A DNA stretch of 64,000 bases from Microcebus murinus (taxonomy: Eukaryota; Chordata; Mammalia; Primates; Cheirogaleidae), in contig NC_134110.1 of NCBI RefSeq assembly GCF_040939455.1, forward strand, positions 99,787,001 to 99,851,000, read 5' to 3'. Position numbers and translations under genes: made by a program. Within the stretch, counting starts at the first letter, position 1. Each line of letters starts with the position of its first letter. This document shows positions 24,181-37,000 of this stretch, piece after piece. The notes under the pieces are model-generated. The model was not told the origin of the DNA. It ran no database searches and was given only the letters and a program-made list of their open reading frames with translations.

Positions 24181-25219
24181 GTAAAACAAGCACAGTCTAT
24201 TCAAGAATCTACAAATTTGCAAATGGTACAGATAGGGAGCGAGGTATGAGTAGCTTCTATGCCATGCAAAGGTGTTGAAATTTAAAAGTGGCACAACTTT
24301 TTGTTCTTATATCCCAAACCAATAATAAATGCGTTGTTTGCATAGTTATTACCCCATCACCATTTCCCATTCTCTCACCTCCTTCCTTCCTTTTTTTTTT
24401 TTTTTTTTTTTACTTTTCCTCCTTCCCTCTCTTTTCACTCCTGAATTTGCTTTGTAATTGATGTTGGTGTTTTCCGTTTGCATAGAAATTAAATTACCAT
24501 AAACTCCTTTGTGTGCTGATCTCTAACGATAGTATCAGAGATACCGCCACAGCTGCCTGTGACTTACAATAATGAAGGATTTTTGTGCCGGCCAGCGGGG
24601 GAAGAAAACAGAAAGGGGGGGAAGCCCAGAAGGTCCCAAGGTCCCAGTGTAGCCTGTGCGGTGGCTCTGCAGGCTTCACTGGGCAGAAGTACAGGAAGTG
24701 GCTGTTGGACAGTATTTAGCGCTCTCTCCTAAAGGAAGCCAGGGCTTTTAGGAGAGCGCTGTCCGTGTCTGGACCACGGTGACTCCTTTGAGTCACAGGA
24801 GATGGAGCAAGGGTGGAAGAAAGCAATGAAAATTACATTTAAAATTTGGAAACTTACTCTTAGAGGGAATACCAATCATATGGGGCTAATGAAATGATAA
24901 AATAAGAAAAGCGATTGGAACGTTTTTACTATAATTTTTAATTTATGAAAAGCTAAAGGGTGAATGACAGTGAGTGGACATTTCTTCTTTTAAGGGAAAG
25001 GCAGCAAGAAGCAGACAAAAGCTGCAGGAAGAGTATCAGATTACTTTAGGGCAAACTGCACTCTGGATGCCACCAGAAGCATTGTCAAGGGTGTTGCATA
25101 GATGCCTTTGCTTATTTTTAAGAAAGTAAAAACTCTATTTTTGTGAATGAGCTACATTAATTCTTTCTTAGAAGCAGAAAGGTAAGGCAGCTAGTCCCTC
25201 AAGTTTCTTGTGGTTATGC
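24181..25219. other. Intronic sequence upstream of the XKR4 exon
   Basis: A T-run lies at 24391-24411. A GC-containing hairpin at 24718-24760 is listed separately. Otherwise AT-rich, with no gene. Confidence 0.4.
24718..24760. other. 43-bp imperfect hairpin
   Basis: The left arm starts 'agcgctctctcctaaa' and the right arm is 'tttaggagagcgct'. They pair over 14 bp apart from a 2-base bulge (CT) in the left arm, leaving a loop of about 13 bases. The stem is shorter than a normal pre-miRNA. Confidence 0.75.
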
Positions 25220-25400
25220 ATCCCTTTCAATCATAGAATCTCAGAGCTGATGGGAAGCCTTGGCAATCCCTGATTTATAAATGAGGACCCCTGTTTAAAT
25301 GATTGTCAAGGTCATGCAGGTAATAGTGGCAAAGTGGAAGCAGCAACCCAATCCTGACACCCTCCGATCCAGTTATTTTCCCCACACACAAAACCACCAC
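25220..25400 (-). repeat. MIR-family SINE fragment
   Basis: 'catagaatctcagagctgat', 'tgatttataaatgaggaccc' and 'gtcaaggtcatgcaggtaat' are the reverse complement of a MIR-type core with its long upstream part. Old copy. Confidence 0.55.
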
Positions 25401-25670
25401 CTTAGTCTATTTACACCAAACACATGGAAAGTGAAATCCCACCCCATTTCCAGGTCTTGCATCACACGCCGGTTTTGAGTCATATTCCTGTTGGCGTTGT
25501 TACTTCTTCATGTGGCTGGCTTCAGGGAGGACAGATACTGGGATCCCCATCTGAGTTAAACCTCAGAGAAATTAAGAGCCTTTGCTGAGATCCAAGCCAG
25601 CCTGTCCCAAACCCTCAGGTCCGTGTGACTTGACTTCCAGGGGGCATGGCTGCAGCTCACTTTTGACAGA

Positions 25671-25696
25671 CTGTCTTTCTGTCTTCCTGCTTGTAG
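25671..25696 (+). promoter_or_regulatory. XKR4: 3' splice site of the last XKR4 exon
   Basis: A pyrimidine tract ('ctgtctttctgtcttcctgc') is followed by 'ttgtag' and then exon sequence. The homology to XKR4 begins exactly after this AG: the first exon bases GT complete a Gly codon whose first G comes from the previous exon. Confidence 0.9.
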
Positions 25697-26643
25697 GTTT
25701 CACTGCGGCAGCTTCCCTCGTGTCCTTGGCCTGGGCCTTGGCGTCTTACCAGAAGGCCCTCCGGGACTCCCGTGACGACAAGAAGCCCATCAGCTACATG
25801 GCGGTCATCATCCAGTTCTGCTGGCACTTCTTCACCATCGCCGCCAGGGTCATCACGTTCGCCCTCTTTGCCTCGGTTTTCCAGCTGTACTTTGGGATCT
25901 TCATCGTCCTTCACTGGTGCATCATGACCTTCTGGATCGTCCACTGTGAGACGGAGTTCTGCATCACTAAATGGGAAGAGATTGTGTTCGACATGGTGGT
26001 GGGAATCATCTACATCTTCAGTTGGTTCAACGTCAAGGAAGGCAGGACACGCTGCAGGTTATTCATTTACTATTTTGTGATCCTTCTGGAAAATACAGCC
26101 TTGAGTGCCCTCTGGTACCTCTACAAGGCTCCCCAGATCGCAGATGCGTTTGCCATCCCGGCACTGTGTGTGGTGTTCAGCAGCTTCTTGACTGGCGTTG
26201 TTTTCATGCTGATGTATTATGCCTTCTTTCACCCCAACGGACCCAGATTCGGGCAGTCACCAAGCTGTGCTTGTGAGGACCCGGGCGCTGCCTTCTCCCT
26301 GCCCCCGGAAGTGGCCACGAGCACCCTGCGCTCCGTCTCCAACAACCGCAGCGTGGCCAGCGAGCGCGATCAGAAGTTCGCAGAGCGGGATGGGTGCGTG
26401 CCTGTCTTTCAGGTGAGGCCCACCGCCCCGTCCACTCCCTCATCTCGCCCACCACGGATTGAAGAATCAGTCATTAAAATTGACCTGTTCAGGAATAGGT
26501 ACCCAGCGTGGGAGAGACATGTTTTGGACCGAAGCCTACGAAAGGCCATCTTAGCCTTCGAATGCTCCCCGTCTCCTCCGAGGCTGCAGTACAAAGACGA
26601 TGCCCTTATCCAGGAGCGGCTGGAGTACGAAACCACTTTATAA
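25697..26643 (+). CDS. XKR4: XKR4 last coding exon (XK-related protein 4, C-terminal half)
   Basis: XK-family integral membrane protein of the plasma membrane. XKR4 is a phospholipid scramblase that exposes phosphatidylserine after caspase action. This exon encodes about 315 residues, roughly half of the ~650-residue protein, and closes with '[10 protein letters not shown]' and TAA. The residues follow human XKR4 nearly without change, with a few differences in the tail. Hydrophobic segments lie at 25699-25749, several packed in 25795-25941 ('[20 protein letters not shown]'), then 25981-26028, 26059-26124 and 26152-26229. A hydrophilic tail of about 137 residues follows, Ser/Pro/Arg-rich in the middle and very conserved at the end. 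The open frame continues upstream to an ATG at 25582, but that part is intron. The first two coding exons are outside the window. XKR6 and XKR7 are paralogs, but the tail wording is that of XKR4. Confidence 0.96.
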
Positions 26644-27004
26644 AACGCAAGGGCTTGCAGGAGCCACAACATCCAGAGGAAGGGGTGACAGCAGGGCTGT
26701 GGCAACAATGGCACTTCATCCTAGAGGAGGGCAACGAGCGGTGAAGTTCTCAGTCTGGCCGTGATCACGATTTTCGTTGGATCCTCTGCTGGTCTCCCTC
26801 CAAACCAGCAGTGCCCGCGAGTCTCTCTGTCCACCTGAAGGAAGGACGCCAGCTAAACATGACTCTCCATCGCCACCAAACTCCTCCTACACGGTCTGGG
26901 AGAGCGCCCACCAGAGGGAACTACTGCTATAGAAAATTTTGCCTCCAGTCCATAGGGTGTTTCAATGGAGTTAACTGATCTTTGCATAAAAACAGATTCA
27001 GTCA

Positions 27005-27040
27005 TACACACACATACACACACTAACACACACACACACA
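27005..27040. repeat. CA microsatellite
   Basis: Imperfect CA units with ATA and CTAA interruptions, within the proposed 3' UTR. Confidence 0.85.
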
Positions 27041-30000
27041 GATAACACCAGTCCTCTGTCAGAATAGCTTAGGTGATTTTTCTTGATGCAAAGCTCTGAT
27101 TCCCGCAGGAATATAAAAACAAAGAGAGAGAAAATATATCCCTCAAGACTCCAGAAAAATAAAATAGAACTGCTTAGAAAATTCATGACCCATTTTCTTA
27201 TTTGGAAACCCATACCATGTGTGAAAAGCTTATCTAACGGACAGCAAACTCAAGTGTGTTTACACATGTGTTAGCATTGATTGAATGGTTCGTTTTCTAC
27301 ACATTTCGGATTTTTTTATTTTAAATTTTCAGTTGAGAACATCGTTTTTTGACAGAAATCCTATGCAGCACATGTGTGGCTTTTGACAAGACCAAGGAGC
27401 TTGATAACTTCGTGATGTAAACTAAGTGATATCCATGGGTCAGTATTCAATTGCAACAATTAATAAGTACACAAAGAGGAAGTGGGGGAAAGGCACAATG
27501 AGAGTTGATTCCCAGGCACGTGCAGCTCCCATTGGAATGCGCAGGCCCAGTGGCGGGCTCTATGTCATTCCAGGAGTGATTCCAAGAGACAACACACCAC
27601 TCTTTTCTAGTGCCAAACAGCATCCAACCACAGGACTGACATGGAAGCCCCAAACAACTGAGAATGAGTGGCGTGAGCCCCCAAAAGCAAATGAGAGAAT
27701 GAACAATCAAGTTCTCCACTGTGTACAGACTTTACCCCCGCAATCCTAGGTCAAAGCGATGTGTCTTTTAGAGGCTTTGGGACACTTTTTAGTAAGTATG
27801 AGCAGACAAATACAGTGAATATGCTATGAGAAAGCCCTCCTGAACTGATAGAGGGCTTAACACTATATCCAGCTAAGATTTGTATTTGAATCATCTGTAA
27901 AGTCGCACTCTCACAACAAGCTTCTGGGTTTTAAATACCTCCGTACAGCACGTGAACACTCCCTGCTTTCTGTTCTCAGTGTCCCCAGTCATGGTGCTTT
28001 TTGTTGCATTAAAAGTGCCGGTCAAACTTTGATAGTATTTTTTTATAGTTGGTGCAGAGTGGAATAACTCATGGATTATTTCAATATTTTTGTAATAAAA
28101 AATATAGGGTATACACATAGACATCATCACTTTTTTTATAGACCTGGGATCGTTTAAAATACTTTAAGCATCATAATTGCTTGGGATGTCAGAAACTGGT
28201 CCACAAATTCCATCAGCCTGCCTCGGCAGATCAAAAACACTTGTCTCTTGCAAGATCACCCTACTTTGCAAGTTGGTGCCCCCAGAAACCTGGCCAGGGG
28301 TGCTATCAGAATATCAGGTGAAGAGAGAATCAGCTTAACTAGAAAGGGCTTGTCAAGACTGGCCAATGTTTCCCAGGAAATCAAAAATATAAATGATTAC
28401 TTTCATCCATCCATTATAACAAACCTGACCACAGTGGAAGATGTCTTAAACTTCCTTCCTTGGTTTTATATTAACCCACCTGATACATTAAATATTAGTC
28501 AAGTCACTGAAAAAAACAATAAAAAGTCATTTTAACTTAATTATTCAGTTATTTGGATTGTTCAATTCACTTAAAGTAGTCAAGTTCCATAGCCACCATG
28601 TGTAATGGGTGTGCCAGCCAGAGACTGCTGTCCCCAAGATGACATCCACAGGAAGTAACTGAGGGCTCAACGTTTTTTGGTACAAAGCCCCAAAGCAATT
28701 TTAAAAAAAGACCATTTTTATAAGTAGGTATACCTCCTAGCACTCCATGATTTGATCCTCCAAGCAAGATTTCCACTAAAAAATACTAATCTTTTGTTGG
28801 AATGTGGAAAGATTACCTAGTCACCAGTGAAGGCCCAGGAGGATGCTCTTCTTGTCAGCATATGGTGAAACATTCCACCCCCATTATAGAAGGAAAAAAT
28901 TATTATTTTGGCAAATTCTTCACTTTTGTGCAGAACCATGAGTTATTAGCTTTATTATTTCCAAGACAGCTTTTAACTGATGATCTTTGGAAATTGAATT
29001 TCTCAGTTGAACTATACCTTTGATTCCATGAGTAAATCACAGATTACAGTATAATAGTGTCAATCAACCAACACAAACCCAACAAGCCCCATCATGCTTC
29101 AATCATGTAAGTTCTAAGTTATTTCTCAACTTAATCCCTCACTTAACATGTTAAGACTCAAAATGAGTACTATGTAATTAAAAAATAATGGCCTGTGATT
29201 TGTCTTGGAGGTGAGATTGGCAGTTAGCAGGGTGTACAGAGTTTGAATTTTTCAATGATTTCCCAAATACTGTAAATACTCTGTTATCCAACATACTTAA
29301 AGATTATATTATTTTAGTAAGCCATGAATTCTTGGTATGGAAAGGATATATATCCACCATGTTACAAATTGCAATTTTTCAAAAGACTACAAAAAAGCTT
29401 ACTCTAGCAGCAAATCATAATTTAATCTTGCTTCCATGATTCAAAAAGCACTACACTGCCATCAGACTGATGTGGTAATAACAACTTTTATTAGTTTTTG
29501 GAAGCACAGATAACAGAGAGTTTAAAGTATTAGGATTTAAAGAGACATTGTCAATGTACAAAGGAACAAAGTTTGATTTTTGTATTTATATTTTAATTCA
29601 AAGATTTCCTTTTCAATCTGCCTTTAAACCCTCCACAGAGAGTAAATAGAGAATCCAAATGGCTGCGCTGTGGTTAGCATATAGATTGGAAATGCTGGGT
29701 GCCTTAGGCCTGACCTTCCAGTACCTGAGTCCATTGGATTCCATTAACAGGTGGTCTTTTCTTAGTACTCACTTTTTGCTTAGGATCAGAAAGTTTCTAA
29801 AGGAAAAATATTGTATTTCTTTTTACTTTTGTGCTAGCATTTCTAAATGAAACTATATTTAAAGAAAAAATATATCTATATCTATATAGATATATCTTAA
29901 CCATACTGCTGACACTTTAAGCATTTGTGTGGAGGAAAAAAATTTTTCCATGTAAGTCAAAGTTTGGTCCCCAAAATGACTATGTCCTTTAAATCCTCTT

Positions 30001-30307
30001 TTCACCTTTACATTGCCCTACTTAACTATGTATTGTCTAGTAGTTCACCAACCTTGCCTTTGCAGACATTCAGTCACAATTCCTTTATGATGGGTGCTAT
30101 TAACCCAACAAATTCTCTTACTGACACAGCAAGAATATGCCATTCAAGTATTAGCAAAAGATAATCTGAAGATACGAGTAAAATAAGTTATTTATGGTTA
30201 CTTTCTAAATGCCCGATTTATTTTCCTCTATGAATAAATGAAGTAATTGTGCTAACCAATTAAAAGTGAATGGGAATAAATGAAATCTCAATGACTGTTT
30301 TAAATGT

Positions 30308-30376
30308 ACACATATATAAATATATATGTGTGTATATTACGTGTGCGTATATATATATACCCACACACAAATACAC
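30308..30376. repeat. TA/TG/CA mixed microsatellite
   Basis: Alternating purine-pyrimidine runs (TATATA, GTGTG, CGTATATATA, CACACA) in the proposed 3' UTR, able to form hairpins or Z-DNA. Confidence 0.8.
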
Positions 30377-31949
30377 TTTCCCAACTAAAGTAACAGAAAA
30401 GGATAAAAGATATACTGCCCTCTAATACATATAAAGTGGTATGTTTTTGACACACGAACTTTTAGATAAGAAGCTTGTTCCTACTCCCTTTTCAAAATCA
30501 GCCCGAGCCTACAGTCCACAGCTGTAAGGCCGCAGCACTCTAGGAACTTCAGCTGGAAGTACAGCTAGAATTCAGTGCCTCTTAGCTTGAATGAGCTTTA
30601 TCACTCCTTAAGGATCTCATCTTTTAAGCAGCTGAATAGAATAGTTTTGTGTCATTTCAAAGTTTCTTTCTCTGAACAGATTGAATTGAGTAAAGAAAAC
30701 CTCTGATGCCCTTACCAGGATTGTGTAAGGTTACACATTTGCTTTTAAATGTACCAAACGCCATCGAGTGGAAACAAGTTCTGACACAATGTTTAGACAA
30801 GAATCCAGAGACTTTTTTTCTAATGAACCATTTTCTAGACTAAATATATGCTCCCTTGCGTTTTCCACACATCTTTGCCATTAGCCATCACTGTTTCTAT
30901 ATAAAGCTTGGATGAGACGCCTGCATTTTTATGTTTCTAAGGAGAATTCCTTAAAGCCTTTTTAAAAATAGCTCAGCCTGTCTTTCAGAATATAGCTCGG
31001 AGGATGGTTGAGGTGCATGGTGAAAACACAGCAGGACTGGGTGGTCGCTGCTGTAATTTCAGTGATGGATGCAGATCAACATTCCCTTATCTCAGCAACC
31101 CAGTGCCACTTTTGAAAACAATCAAACTGATTGCCTCTGCCAGCCTGTGCCACATGCCACTCCTCTCGCACCTCATGCTCAAGTGTTTCAAAATGGCAAA
31201 GGATGGGCGATTTCACTTTATCCCCGCCTGAGACTCTCGTCCTGATCCGGATCAGGCCATGATATGGTCTGAGCATTTGGGTGGCACCTCCTTTCCTCAC
31301 TCAGCTGCCTGTATGGCAGCGCCTGGCCATTGCAGACCCTTCCCTGTCAACGTATGTCTTGTCCAGTTGCTGTCCTAAATGGTCACGTGCAAAGACTCCC
31401 GATGGACAGCCTCCGCAGATCATTACTCATTCTAAAGTAAAACTGCAGAATGTGGGTGGAATTGTATAAAAACATAATGAGCCATTTAATTTTGCTAATT
31501 GTAGCAATTAGGCTAGCTCTCAAGCAGCCTGCTCTGCCAGCAGAAAGCCACATGGAGGAAGTGCCAAACAGCCATTTGCCCACAGAGATGGGGAGGGGGT
31601 TAGAAATTCTCCCTAGAGTGTTTGAGGTGTCTTGTTTCACCGTCCACTGGAAGCTCTTTATCTCGATTCCACAGGAAAGAAAGTATCAGACTTTTGTTAC
31701 ATCGCATGCCATGATAGAGCCTAGGAATATAAAACTACAGTCAAACTTGAGGCCTATGTTCTGCTAAACAAGAGGAAGGTTTAATGTTCCTGAAATGTCT
31801 AGTCATTTTGCTGAAATGTTTCCTTCCATAGCCTAAGTCAGAAACAAATGGCCTAAGTCAAATTTTCACTTTGGTTATTTTATCTTCCTTTAGGTTTTCT
31901 AGTAGTTCCATTTTCCATATTGCTAGTAGCTCACCACCACTGAAAGTTT

Positions 31950-32105
31950 ATTGGTGCCTAGTGCTGGGCTAAGAGCTTTACCTATGTGGTCTCATTGAGT
32001 CCTCATAATCACCTATGAGTCATGATAAAACTCAGCTCAGAGATGTCAAGCCACTTGTCAGGGGTACCACAGCTAGGAAACAATGGAGCTGAGAGTTGAG
32101 CACAG
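31950..32105 (-). repeat. MIR SINE
   Basis: 'gtgctgggctaagagcttta', 'tctcattgagtcctcataat' and 'aagccacttgtcaggggtac' are the reverse complement of MIR, long version. Confidence 0.7.
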
Positions 32106-32540
32106 CTTTTAACAACTGCAACCCCTTCTAGAAGACCAAGGAATATTCCCACCAAAATCTATTCCTGATTTGGCAAGCCCTCAGGAGAAACAGAATCATG
32201 ATCTGATGATCAAATTTCTCCAAAAAATTTTCATATAAAAGTCAAAAATGCCTTTCAAAATGAACAGTTAAAATTTAAAAAGTCAATGATGAGAAATGAA
32301 AGTCTCTATCACCTATTACTGAGTTGTACTTCAACTCTCTAATCCACAGTAAGCAGATAAATGCTATTCGTCCATTCCAGACAACTGCCCCCACTCCATG
32401 GTTCTGCTCTGCACTAAATAAGTGATAAAGATAAATTAACTTGATGTTATCTTCTTTTATATTCTATATGTGTCATCCTACTGTCATCCAGTAGGCAGAC
32501 TGAAAAATAACTAAACTCCCCTACTTTGGCATTCTGATGA

Positions 32541-32680
32541 GACAGAGAGAGAGAGAAAGAGAGGGAAGGAAGGAAGGAAGGAAGGAAGGAAGGAAGGAAG
32601 GAAGGAAGGAAGGAAGGAAGGAAGGAAGGAAGGAAGGAAGGAAGGAAGGAAGGAAGGAAGGAAGGAAGGAAGGAGAGAAA
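32541..32680. repeat. GA tract and long GGAA microsatellite
   Basis: GA-rich lead-in (32541-32562), then about 28 uninterrupted GGAA/AAGG units (about 32563-32674). On the complementary strand it gives a false open frame of repeated Leu-Pro-Ser-Phe. Long GGAA arrays are known binding platforms for ETS-type factors. Confidence 0.95.
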
Positions 32681-33254
32681 TCTAGCAAGTCTTTGAAGTG
32701 ACATTATTTTCATATTATAAAGTAATTCTGTTCCATTGCCATAATTTTTCCTGAAATTTTATTTAATCTCTCACAGGTCACCAAATTTAATATTTAAGAA
32801 GATTATTAAACTATTAACATGAACATTATATAAGTCTAGGGACCTTATCTTAGATTGAAGAGTTAGATGCAAAGACTATTGCAAGTGTTTACCAAATATT
32901 TGTTGAATTGAATTATAAAATAATCGATGTGCTCTTTCCCTTATCACTTTAGATGTAGCATGTCTAAAGATCTACAAGATGTTCCCACTCAGCGACGTTG
33001 TTGCACAGTAAGCTGTGTGTATGTTGTTTGAATTAATGCTTAAAAGGTAGCCAATAATAAACCAAAAATTTTCTCAACACTGGTGTTTATTTTTAAAAAT
33101 AAAATCTTCAATGATCAATCTGAACATAATGTATTAAAATAAAATACAAGCAATCATCTATCTTCCTAATTTGACTTAAGCAGATCTTTATGAGCCTGTG
33201 TTAAAGTAGAAGTCACTAATTTTTATAGAAACAAGCATGTAAAAGAAATCTAAG

Positions 33255-33370
33255 TGTTACTTCATCACCCTTATTTTATAGATGAGACAACTGAGATTCA
33301 AAGAGCAGGTAGTTTTTCTAATCAGGATTACACTTTACACTTTTGCTTCCCTGAGTCTTTTTCTCAAAAA
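33255..33370 (-). repeat. MIR SINE fragment
   Basis: 'ttattttatagatgagacaa' and 'ctgagattcaaagagcaggt' are the reverse complement of the MIR core. Confidence 0.6.
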
Positions 33371-33586
33371 GTATGACCTCTGTGACTGGTACTGCCAGGA
33401 AACACACCGTGAAGCAGAAAAGGATTCCTGCATTTGAGTAGCTCATAGCTTGGTTACAAGTAGCAGAATCAGAGTTTCTGACTTTAACTCTTTTCTATTC
33501 CATTACACTGTTCTTTCTCTTGTCGATATCTATATTTAATTCTAAATTAAAGCAAGAAAGAAACATAAGCATTTCTAAGATTGAAT

Positions 33587-34035
33587 AGTCATGTGTCACT
33601 CAAAGATGGGGATATGTTCTGAAAAATACATTGTTTAGGTGATGTCATTATTAGGTGGACTAATAGGCTGCACTTACACCTAGGCTATGTGGCAGAGGCC
33701 ACTGCTCCTAGCTGCAAACCTATACAGCATGTTACTGTACTGACACTGTAGGCAACTGTAACACCATAGTAAGTATTTGTGTATCTAAACATAGAAAAGG
33801 TATAGTGAAAATGCAGTATTATAATCTTATGGGGGTCAGGCATGGTGGCTCACACCTATAATATTAGTAGGGAGGCCAAGGCAGGAAGATTGCTTGAGTT
33901 CAGGAGTTCGAGACCAGCCTGAGCAAGAGTGAGATCCTGTCTCTAATAATAATAATAATAATAATAATCTTATGGGATCACTGTTGTATATGTGGTCTGT
34001 CATTGACCTACATGCCATTATGCAGCACCTAACTC
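33587..34035 (+). mobile_element. Tigger-like non-autonomous DNA transposon (MER8-like), split by a SINE
   Basis: 'agtcatgtgtcactcaaaga', 'ctacagcatgttactgtact'-type sequence at 33720-33745, 'gtatctaaacatagaaaagg' and, after the SINE, 'gtggtctgtcattgacctac' follow a known mammalian consensus. The ends are inverted repeats: AGTCATGTGTCACT on the left against AGTTAGGTGCTGCA read inward from the right. The MER number is from memory and may be off. No transposase is encoded. Confidence 0.75.
33821..33976 (+). mobile_element. Monomeric Alu-type SINE with 13-bp target-site duplication
   Basis: The body is 33834-33963: only a left-arm-like monomer from 'gtcaggcatggtggctcaca' through 'cctgagcaagagtgagatcc', then a tail of TAA/ATA units. 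'ataatcttatggg' flanks it at 33821-33833 and 33964-33976. It is inserted inside the DNA transposon listed above and lacks a right arm. Confidence 0.92.
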
Positions 34036-37000
34036 TATTATGTAAGCCTCACAGTAAACAATTACCATGCATGATGACAAACATAAAGTGATGATATAAA
34101 TACAAAGATAAATCAGCACTAGATAACTGCCTATAAAGAGAAAAGCAATTTTACAATTTGGTTTTATGATTCTCTAACACTAGATATATTTAAATCAAAG
34201 TCAGAAAACAAAACAAAACAAAAAGTTGAAATGCTCTCGTGCACATAGTATTTGACTCAATATAATCATCTCTGAAAAAACTTTGGAAATAATTCCTGAG
34301 AATTTCTTTCAAGAAAATCCACAAAATTAGAGAGCCTCCAAAGTGAAGAATTTTCCAATAGATTATTTCTCTGATTTCCAGGAAAGCCTCCTGGTGTAAT
34401 GAAGTGTAATGAAGATACACTTATTTAGCACATAGTTTATCTCTCCAGCATACGAGTCATTTAGGAAAAACAAATTTCCAGGTATAAATCTCAGCTATTG
34501 CAACCTAGGAGATTGTTCTACAGCCTCACCTGCAATGCCCAGGGGGTAGCACCGTGCTGTGGTACATTTCAGGACTCAGGACAGCCAACCCCAGCCCCTC
34601 GTGCGTGCCCATGCTGGCATCATACACAATCCGAGTCGCTCCTGCAATACGGCCCAGTATGACTGGCTTCCCAATGTGAGGAGCAGATTTTTAAAGATCA
34701 CTGTTAACTTGCATAACTAATTTTCTGTAAGTGAAATAATTCTTATCATGGAATGTATAAACACATTGGCCTTCTATGGAATAAAAGGAAAGAGAGAAGA
34801 AAGCATATTAATTTTTACAGGCACAGAATAATTTAAAGAATTCCTTAGTGAGTCTCATTAAGCATTAATAAAAGAGTTGGCCTAATAATGTTGCTAGATC
34901 TCTACCATGATTTCTAGGTTCATGCCACCATTACCACATTCATTACTGCAACTATTGCTGTTTTAGTCATTGCACCAGACAAGAAGCCTGTAGTTACTGA
35001 CATAATATTTGCTGAGCAAAAATCATGTTTAACAAAACAAATCAACATTAGAACTAATTAATCAAAAGAATAAGAAAATATTATTGGCACAGTACCAACA
35101 CAAGATTTTCTCTTCAGTACTAATTGAAGCCTGTCACCTGCTCTATTATTAGAATTTCCAAAAGTATAAGGTTTTGTGTTTTTATTATACTTCCATCCAC
35201 AAATTAAGCAGGTTGGCCCTCTTTTCTCTCCATTGCTTGATTTGCGTTAAAAGGGAATTAATCAAATTTTTACTTCATTTAAGTGCCACAAATATTAACA
35301 AATGGTGATGTTGTGTTTAAACTAGTTTAATTTACCTGTTCTAGTGGCATTCTGGTCTGACATTGTATTGAATCAACAATTTTAATTATTTCAAATTAAT
35401 TCATTTATCGATAAGTTTTAAAATACCTCTATGTGTGCTGAAAATATATTTTGGGTTTCTATCATTGTATCAAATTCCTATTTTGATTACAGCCATTGTC
35501 TTAATCAACACCAGCGTTTCAATCCATTGCGAGTCTGGAAAATGAGCACTTGCATTTGAGCATGTTGGATATGGCTCCACTTAGCAATTAACCTTTGGTT
35601 TTCTATTGAGCTTTGTATGATTTTTTGTTCTTTTGCAATTGGGAACTATAACACACCATCGTGTAACCAAAGGAGAACCCTCAGCTAGTGAAAGAATTGT
35701 CATTTTATACCCTTCTTTCAAAAAACTAAAATATTCAACTTCCCTTATTAACCTATCTAATGTATCATCATAAAAGAGGAAATGGATTTCTGTAGTATGT
35801 TTCGAAAGCCTAGGGTGAAGCATTTTTTTGGTCTGAATCAGAGGCTTAGTACTCTGTGAAAAGAAAGAAATTCCTCTGACACAAGGGGAAGGGCGGCCGT
35901 AAGCCGTCACGCTCAGAAATACAGGCTCGACTGTCACAAAGCTGCATATTGCTGATGCTATCGATTGCCTTCTTCTTTTACAGAAACATCTTGGAGCTTG
36001 TCAAGCTTTACTGGAAGTGATTTGCAGTTAATTAATTCAACAGACACTTTAATCTTGCAAAGTCTTGACTTGTAATATTGTAACCAAGCTCCTGCAAGGG
36101 AACATGAATCAGTTAGTGGAAAAGGAGCACTTCGTTCAGCGAAGTGCCGCCACGTGCCCAGGCCTGGAGAGAAAGACCTCCACGAAGCACAGCGCTAATG
36201 AATTCCTGCTACCTGGTTCTCATCATTCATGCTATGAATATTCATCTGCTTCATTTGTTTTTGCCAGTAAGCACTGCTTTGAAAAAAAAGAAAAAAATTT
36301 CTGGGGGCTTGCATGGCTCAGAGGATGGGTACTGGGTTATGGAGACGTGCTTTAAATGGATTCAAATCCACATGTTTGGAAATGAAAAAAATGTCACTGG
36401 CATCTGTTTATTAATTGACCTGCCTGAGTAGAGTTGCTGCTTTTTCTTCATTTCTTGAGACTACCATTGTCAGCATTGTAATTACCAATTTGTAAAAGTT
36501 GAGTCTATAATTCAATTTCAGAGGTAAAATCTGCATGGATATAGCTATTGAATAATTTGATTCCTGCCTTCCTAGGTGGTGACATTATCAGTTCCAAACC
36601 GAGATCCATCTCTGTGTGGAATGAGCCATCTGTTGCTTCTCAGACCCTGCAAAACCTTGATTACAAGCATGAAGATCACCAATCTGATAGTTTTAATGCC
36701 TAAATTTTCACTTAGAAGTAAACAGGTAGTTGCGTAATTTAGAACATGGTTCTTTCCCCCTTGCTTCTGTTTTTTCAAGGAAAAGTTTGAGCTGCAAGAC
36801 AAGAAGTTATCAAAGCATAGTTTCAGAGTATGCAAGAGAATGAGGCCTCCAAATGTTCTTTTAAAGTTTTCTGTCTAATCTTTTAGTATAATAATTTTAG
36901 GAGTTAGCCCTAGATGAATGAGTGGAAGTCATCAGATCCATCCAATAAGCAATCTAGAAGAAAAATAAGGAGAGGTAGAAGCATGCATACTTTTTTGTGT

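Noticed and set aside
25582..25696. In-frame ATG upstream of the XKR4 exon
   Set aside because: XKR4 homology starts exactly at the splice acceptor; the upstream part is intron and the true start codon is in an exon outside the window.
25657..26455. Minus-strand frames opposite the XKR4 exon
   Set aside because: They are shadows of the GC-rich coding exon.
32447..32713. Open frame with repeated Leu-Pro-Ser-Phe
   Set aside because: It is a translation of the GGAA microsatellite.
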